This document shows, piece after piece, positions 17,202 to 25,900 of a stretch of 62,457 nt of DNA. The stretch is taken from contig NZ_RHHS01000009.1 in assembly GCF_003710935.1 (NCBI RefSeq), positions 1-62,457 on the forward strand, read 5' to 3'. The DNA is from Brevibacillus gelatini. Lineage in GTDB: Bacteria > Bacillota > Bacilli > Brevibacillales > Brevibacillaceae. The notes beneath the pieces are model-generated. The model was not told the origin of the DNA. It saw nothing but the letters and a program-made list of their open reading frames with translations, and did not search any database. Position numbers and translations under genes: made by a program. The stretch's first letter is position 1. Each line of letters begins with the position of its first letter.

Positions 17202-17231
17202 TTGATATACCCTATGGGGGTATTGTATATT
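17202..17231 (+). promoter_or_regulatory. copA promoter with CsoR-type operator 1
   Basis: TTGATA (17202-17207) and TATATT (17226-17231), 18 bp apart, flank ATACCCTATGGGGGTAT (17207-17223). The G/C-rich palindrome in the spacer is the typical CsoR arrangement, so copper should derepress it. Confidence 0.8.
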
Positions 17232-17276
17232 GAAGGTGTGCTAAAAATGAACCTCAGGGAGACCATACAATAAAAT

Positions 17277-17293
17277 ATACCCCTTGAGGGTAT
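17277..17293 (+). promoter_or_regulatory. CsoR-type operator 2, just before the copA ribosome binding site
   Basis: ATACCCCTTGAGGGTAT has perfect 6-bp arms (ATACCC/GGGTAT) around 5 bp. It is centred 70 bp downstream of operator 1, about seven helical turns. Confidence 0.75.
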
Positions 17294-17307
17294 CTGGAGG
17301 AATTGGT

Positions 17308-19725
17308 ATGAGTACCAAAACGGCAGAAGCTACCGTGCCGATTTCCGGGATGACGTGTGCGGCCTGCGCGCTCCGTATTGAAAAAGGCTTGAAAAAGCTC
17401 GATGGTGTCGAGACAGCCAATGTGAATCTGGCCTTGGAAAAATCGACGGTCGTCTTCGATCCGGGGAAAACGAGTCTCGACGATATTCGCTCGAAAATTG
17501 AAGCGCTTGGCTATGGTGTCCCCGCAGACAAGGTGGAACTGAACATCACGGGCATGACGTGCGCAGCCTGCTCGACTCGCATCGAGAAAGGCTTGAACAA
17601 AATGCCCGGCGTCCTGAAGGCGAATGTAAATCTTGCCATGGAAACGGCCACGGTTGAATACGATGCTTCACAGGTGGGCGTGGCGGATCTGGTTCGTCAG
17701 GTGGAAAAGCTTGGGTATCAGGCGGCGCGCAAGGAAGCAGGCAGGGAAGAGGAGCAGGTCGATCGCCGGATGGCAGAGATCAGGCGGCAGACGCAAAAGT
17801 TCCTGATCTCGCTGATCTTGTCGCTGCCGCTGCTCTGGGCGATGGTCAGCCACTTTTCCTTCACCTCGTTTATCTGGCTGCCGGACGCTTTGATGAACCC
17901 GTGGGTGCAGCTCGCTCTGGCGACACCTGTGCAGTTCATCATCGGGGCGCAGTTTTACGTCGGGGCGTACAAAGCGCTGCGCAACAAAAGCGCCAACATG
18001 GATGTGCTTGTTGCGCTGGGTACTTCGGCTGCCTACTTTTACAGCTTGTACGTGGCGATTTCTTCCATCGGTTCCGGCGCGCATATGCTGGAGCTGTATT
18101 TTGAAACAAGCGCGGTGCTGATTACGCTGATCTTGCTGGGCAAGCTGTTTGAGGCGAAGGCAAAGGGACGTTCCTCGGAAGCGATCCGCAAGCTGATGGG
18201 CCTGCAAGCCAAAACGGCTGTCGTCGTACGCGATGGCGTGGAAATGACGATCCCCGTCGAGGAAGTACGGCCGGGAGACGTCGTGCATGTGAAGCCCGGC
18301 GAAAAAGTGCCTGTCGACGGCATCGTGCTGGAAGGCCAGTCGGCCGTGGATGAGTCGATGCTGACGGGAGAAAGCATCCCGGTAGACAAGACGGCGGGCG
18401 ATAAGGTTATCGGGGCGACCTTGAACAAAAACGGCTTCCTGAAAGTTACCGCGACCAAAGTCGGCAAAGAAACGGCTCTCGCGCAAATTATCAAGGTTGT
18501 GGAAGAGGCGCAAGGGACAAAGGCGCCGATTCAGCGGCTGGCCGACAGCATTTCCGGAATCTTCGTTCCCATCGTCGTCGGGATTGCTGTTGTGACTTTT
18601 CTCATCTGGTACTTCGCTGTCATGCCCGGCAACTTCGCCGAAGCGCTGGAAAAGGCTATTGCCGTACTGGTGATCGCTTGCCCGTGCGCGCTTGGCCTGG
18701 CTACCCCAACCTCGATCATGGCTGGCTCCGGGCGCGCCGCTGAGCTGGGTATCCTGTTCAAGGGCGGAGAGCATCTGGAAACAGCGCACCATCTGGACAC
18801 GATTGTCCTCGACAAGACGGGGACCGTCACCAAAGGGGAGCCTGAGCTGACAGATGTCATCCCCGTTGATTTTGCCGAACAAGAATTGCTCGCACTGGTG
18901 GGGGCTGCGGAGAAAAACTCCGAGCATCCGCTGGCCCAGGCGATTGTTCGCGGCATTGCAGAAAAAGGCGTGGCGCTTTCCGAACCCAGCTCGTTTGAAG
19001 CGATCCCCGGCTTTGGCATTCGGGCCACCGTTGCGGGCAAGGACGTGCTGGTCGGCACCCGCCGTCTGCTGGAGCAGCAGCACGTATCATATCAGGCAGT
19101 AGCAGATGTCATGCTCTCGCTGGAACAGGCGGGAAAAACAGCGATGCTTGCTGCCGTAGACGGCAAGCTGGCCGGGCTGATCGCCGTGGCCGATACGATC
19201 AAGCCGACCTCGAAGCAAGCGATTGAGCGGCTGAAAGCAATGGGTCTGACCGTCATCATGATGACGGGCGACAACCGCCAAACTGCGGAAGCCATCGCCC
19301 GCGAGGCAGGAATCGGGCACGTCATCGCCGAAGTCCTGCCCGAAGGCAAGGCCGCCGAAGTGAAAAAGCTGCAAGCCCAAGGCAAAAAGGTCGCCATGGT
19401 CGGCGACGGAATCAACGATGCCCCGGCACTTGCCACGGCTGACATCGGCATGGCAATCGGAACCGGGACAGATGTGGCGATGGAAGCGGCAGATATTACT
19501 CTCATGCGCGGTGAGCTGACCAGTGTCGCCGACGCCATCGAAATGAGCAAGCGCACCATTCGCAACATCAAGCAAAACCTGTTCTGGGCTTTCGCCTACA
19601 ACACATTGGGCATCCCGTTCGCCGCCCTGGGCTTCCTCGCCCCGTGGCTCGCCGGAGCGGCAATGGCGTTCAGCTCCGTCTCCGTCGTGCTCAACGCCCT
19701 GCGGCTGCAGCGCGTAAAGCTGTAA
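17308..19725 (+). CDS. copA: Copper-exporting P1B-type ATPase
   Basis: An 805-aa P-type ATPase with two N-terminal heavy-metal-associated domains (GMTCAAC with C17/C20 and C85/C88), eight membrane segments, the CPCALG membrane metal site, DKTGT phosphorylation loop, SEHPLA with the P1B HP pair, and [10 protein letters not shown] hinge. It exports Cu(I). The ATG at 17308 is 7 nt after GGAGG; an upstream TTG at 17284 lies within the second operator and is unlikely. copZ follows 67 bp downstream. The repressor csoR is not in the window. Confidence 0.97.
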   Translation: MSTKTAEATVPISGMTCAACALRIEKGLKKLDGVETANVNLALEKSTVVFDPGKTSLDDIRSKIEALGYGVPADKVELNITGMTCAACSTRIEKGLNKMPGVLKANVNLAMETATVEYDASQVGVADLVRQVEKLGYQAARKEAGREEEQVDRRMAEIRRQTQKFLISLILSLPLLWAMVSHFSFTSFIWLPDALMNPWVQLALATPVQFIIGAQFYVGAYKALRNKSANMDVLVALGTSAAYFYSLYVAISSIGSGAHMLELYFETSAVLITLILLGKLFEAKAKGRSSEAIRKLMGLQAKTAVVVRDGVEMTIPVEEVRPGDVVHVKPGEKVPVDGIVLEGQSAVDESMLTGESIPVDKTAGDKVIGATLNKNGFLKVTATKVGKETALAQIIKVVEEAQGTKAPIQRLADSISGIFVPIVVGIAVVTFLIWYFAVMPGNFAEALEKAIAVLVIACPCALGLATPTSIMAGSGRAAELGILFKGGEHLETAHHLDTIVLDKTGTVTKGEPELTDVIPVDFAEQELLALVGAAEKNSEHPLAQAIVRGIAEKGVALSEPSSFEAIPGFGIRATVAGKDVLVGTRRLLEQQHVSYQAVADVMLSLEQAGKTAMLAAVDGKLAGLIAVADTIKPTSKQAIERLKAMGLTVIMMTGDNRQTAEAIAREAGIGHVIAEVLPEGKAAEVKKLQAQGKKVAMVGDGINDAPALATADIGMAIGTGTDVAMEAADITLMRGELTSVADAIEMSKRTIRNIKQNLFWAFAYNTLGIPFAALGFLAPWLAGAAMAFSSVSVVLNALRLQRVKL

Positions 19726-19792
19726 TGCAAAACGGTAACAGGCGGCTTAGGCCGCATCCCTATACACCTAAAACCATAAGGAGAGATTGAGA

Positions 19793-19996
19793 ATGAAAAA
19801 CGTAACATTGAATGTAGAAGGCATGTCTTGCAACCATTGCGTGAACACCGTGGAAAAAACGTTGAAGGAGCTTGGCGCAGAGGGCAAAGTCAACCTCGCT
19901 GCCAAAACAGTCGAGGTTTCCTACAACGAAAGCACCCTGACGCTGGAAGCGATCAAGGAAGCGATTGAAGAACAAGGATACGACGTAGTTGAATAG
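19793..19996 (+). CDS. copZ: Copper chaperone
   Basis: A 67-aa single heavy-metal-associated domain with the GMSCNHC metal site (C13, C16). It carries Cu(I) to CopA and is probably cotranscribed with it. The ATG at 19793 is 7 nt after AAGGAGAG. The hairpin after the gene (GCCCC/GGGGC at about 20011-20045) has no clear U tract, so its terminator is uncertain. Confidence 0.95.
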   Translation: MKNVTLNVEGMSCNHCVNTVEKTLKELGAEGKVNLAAKTVEVSYNESTLTLEAIKEAIEEQGYDVVE

Positions 19997-20224
19997 CTGT
20001 CAGCACCCCAAGCCCCTGTCTGGACTGCAAGTTCGGGCGGGGGCGTTCTGCATGTGTATCCTGGTACGAGTCGAGTGGTTTTCTGCTCTTTTCCAAAAGG
20101 TGCATTTCGTGCGGGATACAACCGAGAGCAGGCTTCGTGCCCGCGGATTAGCTGCTCGCATTACCGGCTCTTTTTCTGCTACACTATAAATATAAGGTAT
20201 TGCTTATATTTGGAGGAGAAGCCG

Positions 20225-21178
20225 ATGTTCAAAAAGCTGATGGCAAAATTCGGGGTAGGAGCGGCAACGGTTGATCTCAAGCTGGACGCCCCTGGCTACC
20301 GACTGGGAGAGACGATGACGGGTGTCGTGCGGATCGAGGGCGGCAACGTGGAGCAGCGCATTTCCGAGCTGAGCGCTGTCCTGCTGATGAGAGTGAATCT
20401 GCGCGGGCAGGAAGTAACCAGGCAGGTGCAGGTTTATCCGATCAGCCGCAACTTTACGGTACAGCCAAAGCCGTTCGTGCAGGAGATTCCGTTTTCGTTT
20501 GAGATGCCGCCCGAACTGGCTGTGTCGACGCCAGCGGTCCAGTACGCGCTGCAAACCAGACTCGATGTGGAAATGGCACTCGACCCGACCGATTTTGACC
20601 GCGTCGAGGTTTTGCCGCCGGAGCCAGTGGAGCGCGTACTCCGTGCGTTTGACCGCCTGAACCTGCGCCAGAAGCCGGATTCCGGCAAGCTGACACCGTA
20701 CGGGCAAGAGTTCTCCTTTTTCCCGGCAGCCAACCTGGGCATTCCGCTCAATGAGCTGGAAGTGGTCTTTTTCACCTCGCCAGACGAGCTGCGCATGCTG
20801 GTAGAGCTGGACCTGGCTACAGGCTTTATGCGCCGCGAGAAGGAGTACAAGGCCGAAATCGTGGTGCCGCAGCCATTGCTCGCATCTGGACAAGAGGAAG
20901 AACTGTCCCGTTATCTGCTGGAGAAAATTCGCGAATTTGCAAACAACCCGCAAGCGATTCCGTACGTGTCGCTCGCTTCCTACCGTCAGGGGCATTACGG
21001 TCATCACGGCCACCACGGCAGCGGCATGGGCGGCATGATCGGGGGCATGGCAGCCGGGCTGCTGGGTGGCATGCTGCTTGGCGAGATGATGTCGTCCGTT
21101 GAGGAAATGGCCTTCGATGATGGCGGCGAGGGCGATGAGATGGATTTTGACTTCGACTTTGGCGGTTTTGACGAGTAA
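20225..21178 (+). CDS. spo0M: Sporulation-control protein Spo0M, C-terminally extended
   Basis: A 317-aa protein with the Spo0M start MFKKLMAKFGVGAATVDLKLD and its arrestin-like beta-sandwich (residues 1-250). In B. subtilis Spo0M affects sporulation control and cell morphology. Beyond about residue 255 there is an unusual tail: a HYGHHGHHG segment, a glycine-zipper-like stretch (GMGGMIGGMAAGLLGG) and a final acidic part (MDFDFDFGGFDE). B. subtilis Spo0M has about 258 residues. GGAGGAG precedes the ATG at 20225; the 57 in-frame upstream codons are not used. Confidence 0.93.
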   Translation: MFKKLMAKFGVGAATVDLKLDAPGYRLGETMTGVVRIEGGNVEQRISELSAVLLMRVNLRGQEVTRQVQVYPISRNFTVQPKPFVQEIPFSFEMPPELAVSTPAVQYALQTRLDVEMALDPTDFDRVEVLPPEPVERVLRAFDRLNLRQKPDSGKLTPYGQEFSFFPAANLGIPLNELEVVFFTSPDELRMLVELDLATGFMRREKEYKAEIVVPQPLLASGQEEELSRYLLEKIREFANNPQAIPYVSLASYRQGHYGHHGHHGSGMGGMIGGMAAGLLGGMLLGEMMSSVEEMAFDDGGEGDEMDFDFDFGGFDE

Positions 21179-21212
21179 CGGGAAAAGGCATTTTTCATAC
21201 GCATACAGGAAA

Positions 21213-21256
21213 GAAAGCCATTGCTTGCTGGACGACGGCAGGCGATGGCTTTTTTG
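21213..21256 (+). terminator. Terminator of spo0M
   Basis: AAAGCCATTGC pairs imperfectly with GCGATGGCTT, followed by TTTTTT. Confidence 0.75.
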
Positions 21257-21420
21257 CAGCAATCCGGCGAAAGCGGGCGTGGTCTCCCGGGTCGCCCGTC
21301 CACTCGCGGACTTTTCGCAAAACGCGGAGCGCTCGGGAATAAGCCGCTCCCTTGTATGGTTGCACGCGAAAAGCCCTTTTTGCGTATATCTAATAGGCAA
21401 TGGGAAAGAGGTGACCATAT

Positions 21421-22170
21421 ATGAGCGGATGGCTCGCACTCCTGCTCGTTTCCCTGGCCATCAGCATGGACAGTGTCAGCGTTGGATTGACGTATGGTTT
21501 GCGCAACATGAAAATGCCCTTTTTGTCGCTGGTCGTCGTATCTGGATGTTCGTTTGCTGTTGTATATGGTGTCATGCTCGTGGGCGCTTCGCTGACGGAT
21601 TGGCTGACGCCTGAGATTGGCAAGTATATTGGCGCAGCCGTCCTGATTTTCATGGGCTTGTTTACGCTCTGGCGGCTTTTTTCTTCGCGCCAGGGGCGGG
21701 AAAAGGCGCCTGATCTGCCGGATCTGTCGTCTGTACAGTCCGGTATGCTGGCGAGTCAAGCAGACGCGCAGACGGCTGCTGGCAGAGAGACGGCTGTTTT
21801 CGCCAAAGAAACGCAGGTGGAACTGGATCGCACAGTGTTGACCCAATTTCGCATCTTCGGCGTCATGATTCAGATTTTGAAAGACCCTGCCAAAGCCGAT
21901 GCGGATCGCTCGGGACATATCATGGGCTGGGAAGCGGTCATGCTGGGGCTGGCTCTCTCTTTGGACGCGTTTGGAGCGGGGATCAGCCTGACGTTTTTGG
22001 GCTACTCGCCACTCGTCGTCGCCCTGTGTATCGCGATGATGAGCGCGCTCTTGCTTGCAGTCGGGCTTGCGATCGGACGGCGCGCGGGAAAAACGCGGTG
22101 GCTTGCCCGCCTGACCTGGTTGCCGCCGATTTTGCTCATTTGCATCGGGTTGGCCAAAAGCTTGAAATAA
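21421..22170 (+). CDS. ytaF: Sporulation membrane protein YtaF (MntP-like)
   Basis: A 249-aa membrane protein with six predicted segments. The SLAISMDSVSVGLTYGLR and ALSLDAFGAGISLTFLG motifs, each with a membrane-buried Asp, form the duplicated MntP/YtaF unit. The large central loop (about 90-150) is hydrophilic. In B. subtilis ytaF is a sporulation gene; manganese or another ion as substrate is unproven. The ribosome binding site AAAGAGGTG overlaps the start region. Confidence 0.88.
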   Translation: MSGWLALLLVSLAISMDSVSVGLTYGLRNMKMPFLSLVVVSGCSFAVVYGVMLVGASLTDWLTPEIGKYIGAAVLIFMGLFTLWRLFSSRQGREKAPDLPDLSSVQSGMLASQADAQTAAGRETAVFAKETQVELDRTVLTQFRIFGVMIQILKDPAKADADRSGHIMGWEAVMLGLALSLDAFGAGISLTFLGYSPLVVALCIAMMSALLLAVGLAIGRRAGKTRWLARLTWLPPILLICIGLAKSLK

Positions 22171-22188
22171 CCATCCCTGTAACCTGTA

Positions 22189-22246
22189 GTCCGCCTGTGC
22201 GGGACAGCGCTGCTTGCGTCCCGTGTAGGCGGACGTTTTGGTTTTG
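22189..22246 (+). terminator. Terminator of ytaF
   Basis: GTCCGCCT (22189-22196) pairs with AGGCGGAC (22227-22234), with an inner GGGAC/GTCCC arm, followed by GTTTTGGTTTTG. Confidence 0.75.
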
Positions 22247-22366
22247 TGCTGCCAGGACCGAAGCGGCATTTTTTGCGAATAAATGCCAAACGACAGAAAG
22301 GAGAGTGGGAGTAATTGGATAATTATAACGATACTTACTATTCTGGATAATGGAGTGGGTGGGGCT

Positions 22367-23971
22367 GTGAAAGCGAGTCAAAAGCTGAAGCAAAGGTCGT
22401 TGCGAAAGGTGCAGCAAGCCGCAAAAGAAATCGAAGCGCTCTTGCAGGAAGGGACGGTCCAGGACAATAGCGCGAAAATCAGACAAAAGCTGGACGAGAT
22501 GCTGGAAGGAGACGAATATATGGTTCTCGTCACGCGGGAGGGTCTTGGGATCATTCACACGAACCGATTGCGGGAAGGCACATTGTTCAACGATGAAGTC
22601 GGGTTACGCGCCGCGCGAACCAATGAACCGTTGGCACAAATGTACCACCGCAACACCGGGGAGCTTTTGCTGGACACCTCTGTGCCGATTCGGGTAAGGG
22701 GAGAGCACGCATATAGTCTGCGCTTGGGTGTGGTCGTACCCGCTTTGTCCTATGGCTGGAAGCTGGTGGGGGCCTTTGTCGTCCCTGTTTGTTTCGCAAC
22801 AGTCGGTCTGTGGCTGGCTCAGTCGCCCTGGACAGAAGGAGCGGCGGCAGCGATAGGCATCGTGCTTGCCGTCTGGATCGGGCTGTTGACCCAGCGCAAT
22901 TTCCGCCAAAACTGGCGCGACTGGATGAGGGTCACGAAAGCCATCTCATCGGGCAAGCTGAAAGCAAGAGTGCAGACTGCGCGGCGCGACGAGTGGGGGC
23001 AGATGTCGTTTGAACTCAACAAAATGATTATTGGCATTCATGGCATTTTGACGGAACTGCGGCAGACGGCGCAGGCGACCCGAGAGATCAGTACAAAGCA
23101 GGACGCAATGGTTCAGGAGCTGCTAAGCGCTTCCGAACAGCTTTCTGCCGGGCTGCAGCAGGTGCACAGCGGAGCGCTGGAGCAGGCGAGTCTGGTTGAA
23201 GATACGGAAGCGGTTTTAAAAAAGATTACGACGCTGATTCGCAAGGCCGGGAGTGAATTGAAAGAGACGAGTACGCTGACCCAGGAAGCGGAGCTGGCCG
23301 CCAGGGAGTGGAGCGTCAAAACGAGCCACTTGCACATGCAAATGCAGCGCATCGAGCAGGCAAGCCATACGACAGAAACCTCGATGCAGGAGCTAAAACA
23401 GCAGGCTGCCGGGATTGAGCAGATGATCCGCGAAATTCGGGAAATCGCCGAACAGACAAACCTGCTGGCGCTGAATGCAGCGATCGAAGCTGCGCGAGCG
23501 GGGGCGGAAGGACGGGGATTTGCCGTCGTCGCAGATGAGGTGCGCAAGCTGGCGAACCGGGCAGACGAAGCTGCTTCCCACATTATGGACGTCGCCGGTG
23601 CGATTACCAGGAAGTCTTATCAGACCGTGCAAGTCGTCCAGGAAGAACGCCAGGAGGTACAAAGCGGACTGGCACTCATGCAGGAACTGCAAGCAATCGT
23701 GCACGTCCTGTCCGAAAAATCAGCCCTCTCCGCCGCTCATACGGCGCGCAATGCGGAAGTCATGGGCGAAGTGCTGCGCGATGTCGACGAGGCCGAGCAA
23801 AATATCGAGAAGGTCATGCACATCTCGCAAAGCTTTTCTGTCTCAGCGAAGGAGGCGGCCGCAGCCGGCGAGGCCCAGCTAAACGCAACCGAGCAGGTAG
23901 CCGACCAGGCCAGACGACTTCACGATACATCGGTGAAGATTCACCAGATTGCCGAGCGCTTTGAGCTGTAA
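22367..23971 (+). CDS. Methyl-accepting chemotaxis-type signal transducer
   Basis: Order of parts: a cytoplasmic-looking N-terminal helix and PAS-like sensor ([22 protein letters not shown]), two close membrane segments ([23 protein letters not shown] and [16 protein letters not shown]) that form a hairpin, a HAMP domain, then a long signalling coil with the conserved tip [21 protein letters not shown] split by helices. There is no N-terminal membrane segment, so the sensor faces the cytoplasm. The start is uncertain: GTG at 22367 gives 534 aa; the frame is open to an ATG at 22283, but the stretch between contains a good AAAGGAGAG site without a matching start. Confidence 0.88.
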   Translation: MKASQKLKQRSLRKVQQAAKEIEALLQEGTVQDNSAKIRQKLDEMLEGDEYMVLVTREGLGIIHTNRLREGTLFNDEVGLRAARTNEPLAQMYHRNTGELLLDTSVPIRVRGEHAYSLRLGVVVPALSYGWKLVGAFVVPVCFATVGLWLAQSPWTEGAAAAIGIVLAVWIGLLTQRNFRQNWRDWMRVTKAISSGKLKARVQTARRDEWGQMSFELNKMIIGIHGILTELRQTAQATREISTKQDAMVQELLSASEQLSAGLQQVHSGALEQASLVEDTEAVLKKITTLIRKAGSELKETSTLTQEAELAAREWSVKTSHLHMQMQRIEQASHTTETSMQELKQQAAGIEQMIREIREIAEQTNLLALNAAIEAARAGAEGRGFAVVADEVRKLANRADEAASHIMDVAGAITRKSYQTVQVVQEERQEVQSGLALMQELQAIVHVLSEKSALSAAHTARNAEVMGEVLRDVDEAEQNIEKVMHISQSFSVSAKEAAAAGEAQLNATEQVADQARRLHDTSVKIHQIAERFEL

Positions 23972-24011
23972 GCTAGCTGTACAAGCCAAGTATCATGTGG
24001 ATGAAAAAAGG

Positions 24012-24053
24012 AAGCCGCGATCCAGGGTGGAGAATGCTGGTCGCGGTTTTTTT
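24012..24053 (+). terminator. Terminator of the chemotaxis transducer gene
   Basis: CCGCGATCCA pairs with TGGTCGCGG around a 13-nt loop, followed by TTTTTTT. Confidence 0.8.
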
Positions 24054-24130
24054 GGCTGGTCGGAACATTCGATTCATTCAACGTCTCCCGTTTGTTTCGC
24101 GGAAGTATGACCAATTTTGACAGAAATTCT

Positions 24131-24193
24131 GATTGATTATGACTATTTACGATTGTTTTTGATTGAATGTGCGTGTATAATCAAAATCAATCC
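24131..24193 (+). promoter_or_regulatory. fru operon promoter with GATTGA repeats
   Basis: TTGTTT (24153-24158) and TATAAT (24176-24181) are 17 bp apart. GATTGA occurs at 24131 and 24161 and inverted as TCAATC at about 24188, covering the promoter. These are good candidates for binding by the DeoR-type FruR. Confidence 0.65.
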
Positions 24194-24220
24194 GATGGCA
24201 CTGCCAGAAGGGAGGGTATA

Positions 24221-24973
24221 ATGCTAACTCCAGAACGTCATCAGTTGATTATCGCGCTTGTAAAAGAAAAAGATTTTGTGCGCATCCATGAACTTGTCGA
24301 GGCTACAGGAGCGTCCGAGTCAACGATTCGACGGGATTTGAGTGAATTGGAAGAACAACGCCTGCTCAAGCGTGTCCACGGTGGAGCGTCTGTGCTGCAG
24401 AGCAAGATCGAGGAGCCGACGATCCTGGAAAAGTCGGTCAAGCGCGAGCGGGAAAAGACAGCGATTGCCAAATACGCTGCCAGCCTGGTAAACGACCGCG
24501 ATTCGATTTTTATCGATGCGGGCACCACGACGTATCAGATGCTTCCGTACTTGCCCGAGAACATCATGGTCGTGACGAATGGGGTGGATATAGCCCTCCA
24601 CCTGATTAAGCGCCACATCCGAACCATTCTTCTGGGAGGTGAATTGAAAGCGGCTACATTGTCGCTCGTCGGGCGAGACGCGATCAAGTCGCTCAGCCAA
24701 TATCGCTTTGACAAGTGCTTTCTCGGCATGAATGCGATCGACCAAAACCACGGCCTGACTACACCGGACCCCGATGAAGCATACGTCAAGCAGTTGGCGC
24801 TGCAGTTCTCGGATGAACGCTTTGTATTGTGCGACTCCGACAAGTTTTCGCGCGTCACGTTTGCCAAGGTGAGCGACCTGCACGGAATTACGCTCATCAC
24901 GGATAACGGTATTAGCCCAGAGGAACAACAAGTGTACAGCAGAATAACAACTCTTAAAGTGGTGAAAGCATGA
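24221..24973 (+). CDS. fruR: DeoR-family repressor of the fructose operon
   Basis: A 250-aa protein with an N-terminal DeoR helix-turn-helix (RIHELVEATGASESTIRRDLSELEEQ cut into its two helices around residues 20-45) and a DeoR sugar-phosphate sensing domain with IFIDAGTTTYQM and LLGGELK. It probably senses fructose 1-phosphate. The ATG at 24221 follows GAAGGGAGGG. Its stop overlaps the fruK start by 4 bp (ATGA). Confidence 0.93.
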   Translation: MLTPERHQLIIALVKEKDFVRIHELVEATGASESTIRRDLSELEEQRLLKRVHGGASVLQSKIEEPTILEKSVKREREKTAIAKYAASLVNDRDSIFIDAGTTTYQMLPYLPENIMVVTNGVDIALHLIKRHIRTILLGGELKAATLSLVGRDAIKSLSQYRFDKCFLGMNAIDQNHGLTTPDPDEAYVKQLALQFSDERFVLCDSDKFSRVTFAKVSDLHGITLITDNGISPEEQQVYSRITTLKVVKA

Positions 24974-25884
24974 TTTACACAGTAACCCTGAACCCATCGA
25001 TTGACTATCACATCTGGCTGTCTGCCCTGTCGCAAGGAACGATTCACGAGGCGCAAAAGGAGTGGAAGGTTGCAGGCGGAAAAGGGATCAACGTCTCGAA
25101 AGTGCTCCGCGCTCTCGGTGAAGATAGTACGGCTCTTGGATTCGTCGGTGGGTTTACGGGAGTATTCATACAACAACAGATCGAGCAAGCCGGTATTGCT
25201 CATCAGTTTATCCGGATCCAGCACGATTCGCGGATCAACGTAAAAATCAAGGCTGAGAACGAGACGGATATTAGCGGGGTTTCTCCTCCTGTTCCGGAAG
25301 AAGCGCTTGAGCGCCTTTTTGCCCAGATCGACCGTTTGCAAAGCGGCGATTACCTCGTCCTCGCCGGAAGCATTCCGAAGAGCTTGCCTGCCGACATCTA
25401 CCAGATGATGATGCAGCGGCTGCGCGGCAAGGGAGTGCGCATTTTCCTCGACGCCAAAGGACAGGCCCTGAAAAACGGGTTGGCGGAAGAGCCGTTTCTC
25501 ATCAAGCCGAATCACCATGAATTGGGCGAATTGTACGGCGTGACGATTGCCACTCCTGCCGAAGCGATTGAGTGGGGGCGAAAAGCGCTGCAAATGGGCG
25601 CGCAAAACGTCATCGTCTCCATGGCTGGTCAAGGAGCGGTCTTTGTCAACCAAAATGAGGCTTATACCGCCCGGATTCCCCAGCGAAAACCAATCAATTC
25701 AATCGGCGCCGGAGACTCGATGGTCGCAGGATTTCTCTACGCGCTCACACGCGGGATGAATAACGAAGCGGCGTTTCGTTTTGCCGTAGCGGCCGGAAGT
25801 ACGACGGCCTTGTCGGAAGGTTTTTGCACACTTGAAAAAATAGAAGCTTTTATGCAGGACGTTACCATTTCCGTCATTTCGTGA
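24970..25884 (+). CDS. fruK: 1-phosphofructokinase
   Basis: A 304-aa PfkB-family kinase beginning MIYTVTLNPSIDYHIW, with the GGKGINVSKVL substrate site and SIGAGDSMVAGFLYAL catalytic site. It converts fructose 1-phosphate to fructose 1,6-bisphosphate after uptake by the PTS permease encoded next. The overlap with fruR and the 16-bp gap to fruA show a single operon. Confidence 0.95.
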   Translation: MIYTVTLNPSIDYHIWLSALSQGTIHEAQKEWKVAGGKGINVSKVLRALGEDSTALGFVGGFTGVFIQQQIEQAGIAHQFIRIQHDSRINVKIKAENETDISGVSPPVPEEALERLFAQIDRLQSGDYLVLAGSIPKSLPADIYQMMMQRLRGKGVRIFLDAKGQALKNGLAEEPFLIKPNHHELGELYGVTIATPAEAIEWGRKALQMGAQNVIVSMAGQGAVFVNQNEAYTARIPQRKPINSIGAGDSMVAGFLYALTRGMNNEAAFRFAVAAGSTTALSEGFCTLEKIEAFMQDVTISVIS

Positions 25885-25900
25885 AGGGGGGTTTACACCC

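Noticed and set aside
20011..20045. Terminator after copZ
   Set aside because: GCCCC/GGGGC can pair across a 22-nt loop, but there is no U tract, so I do not list it as a feature.
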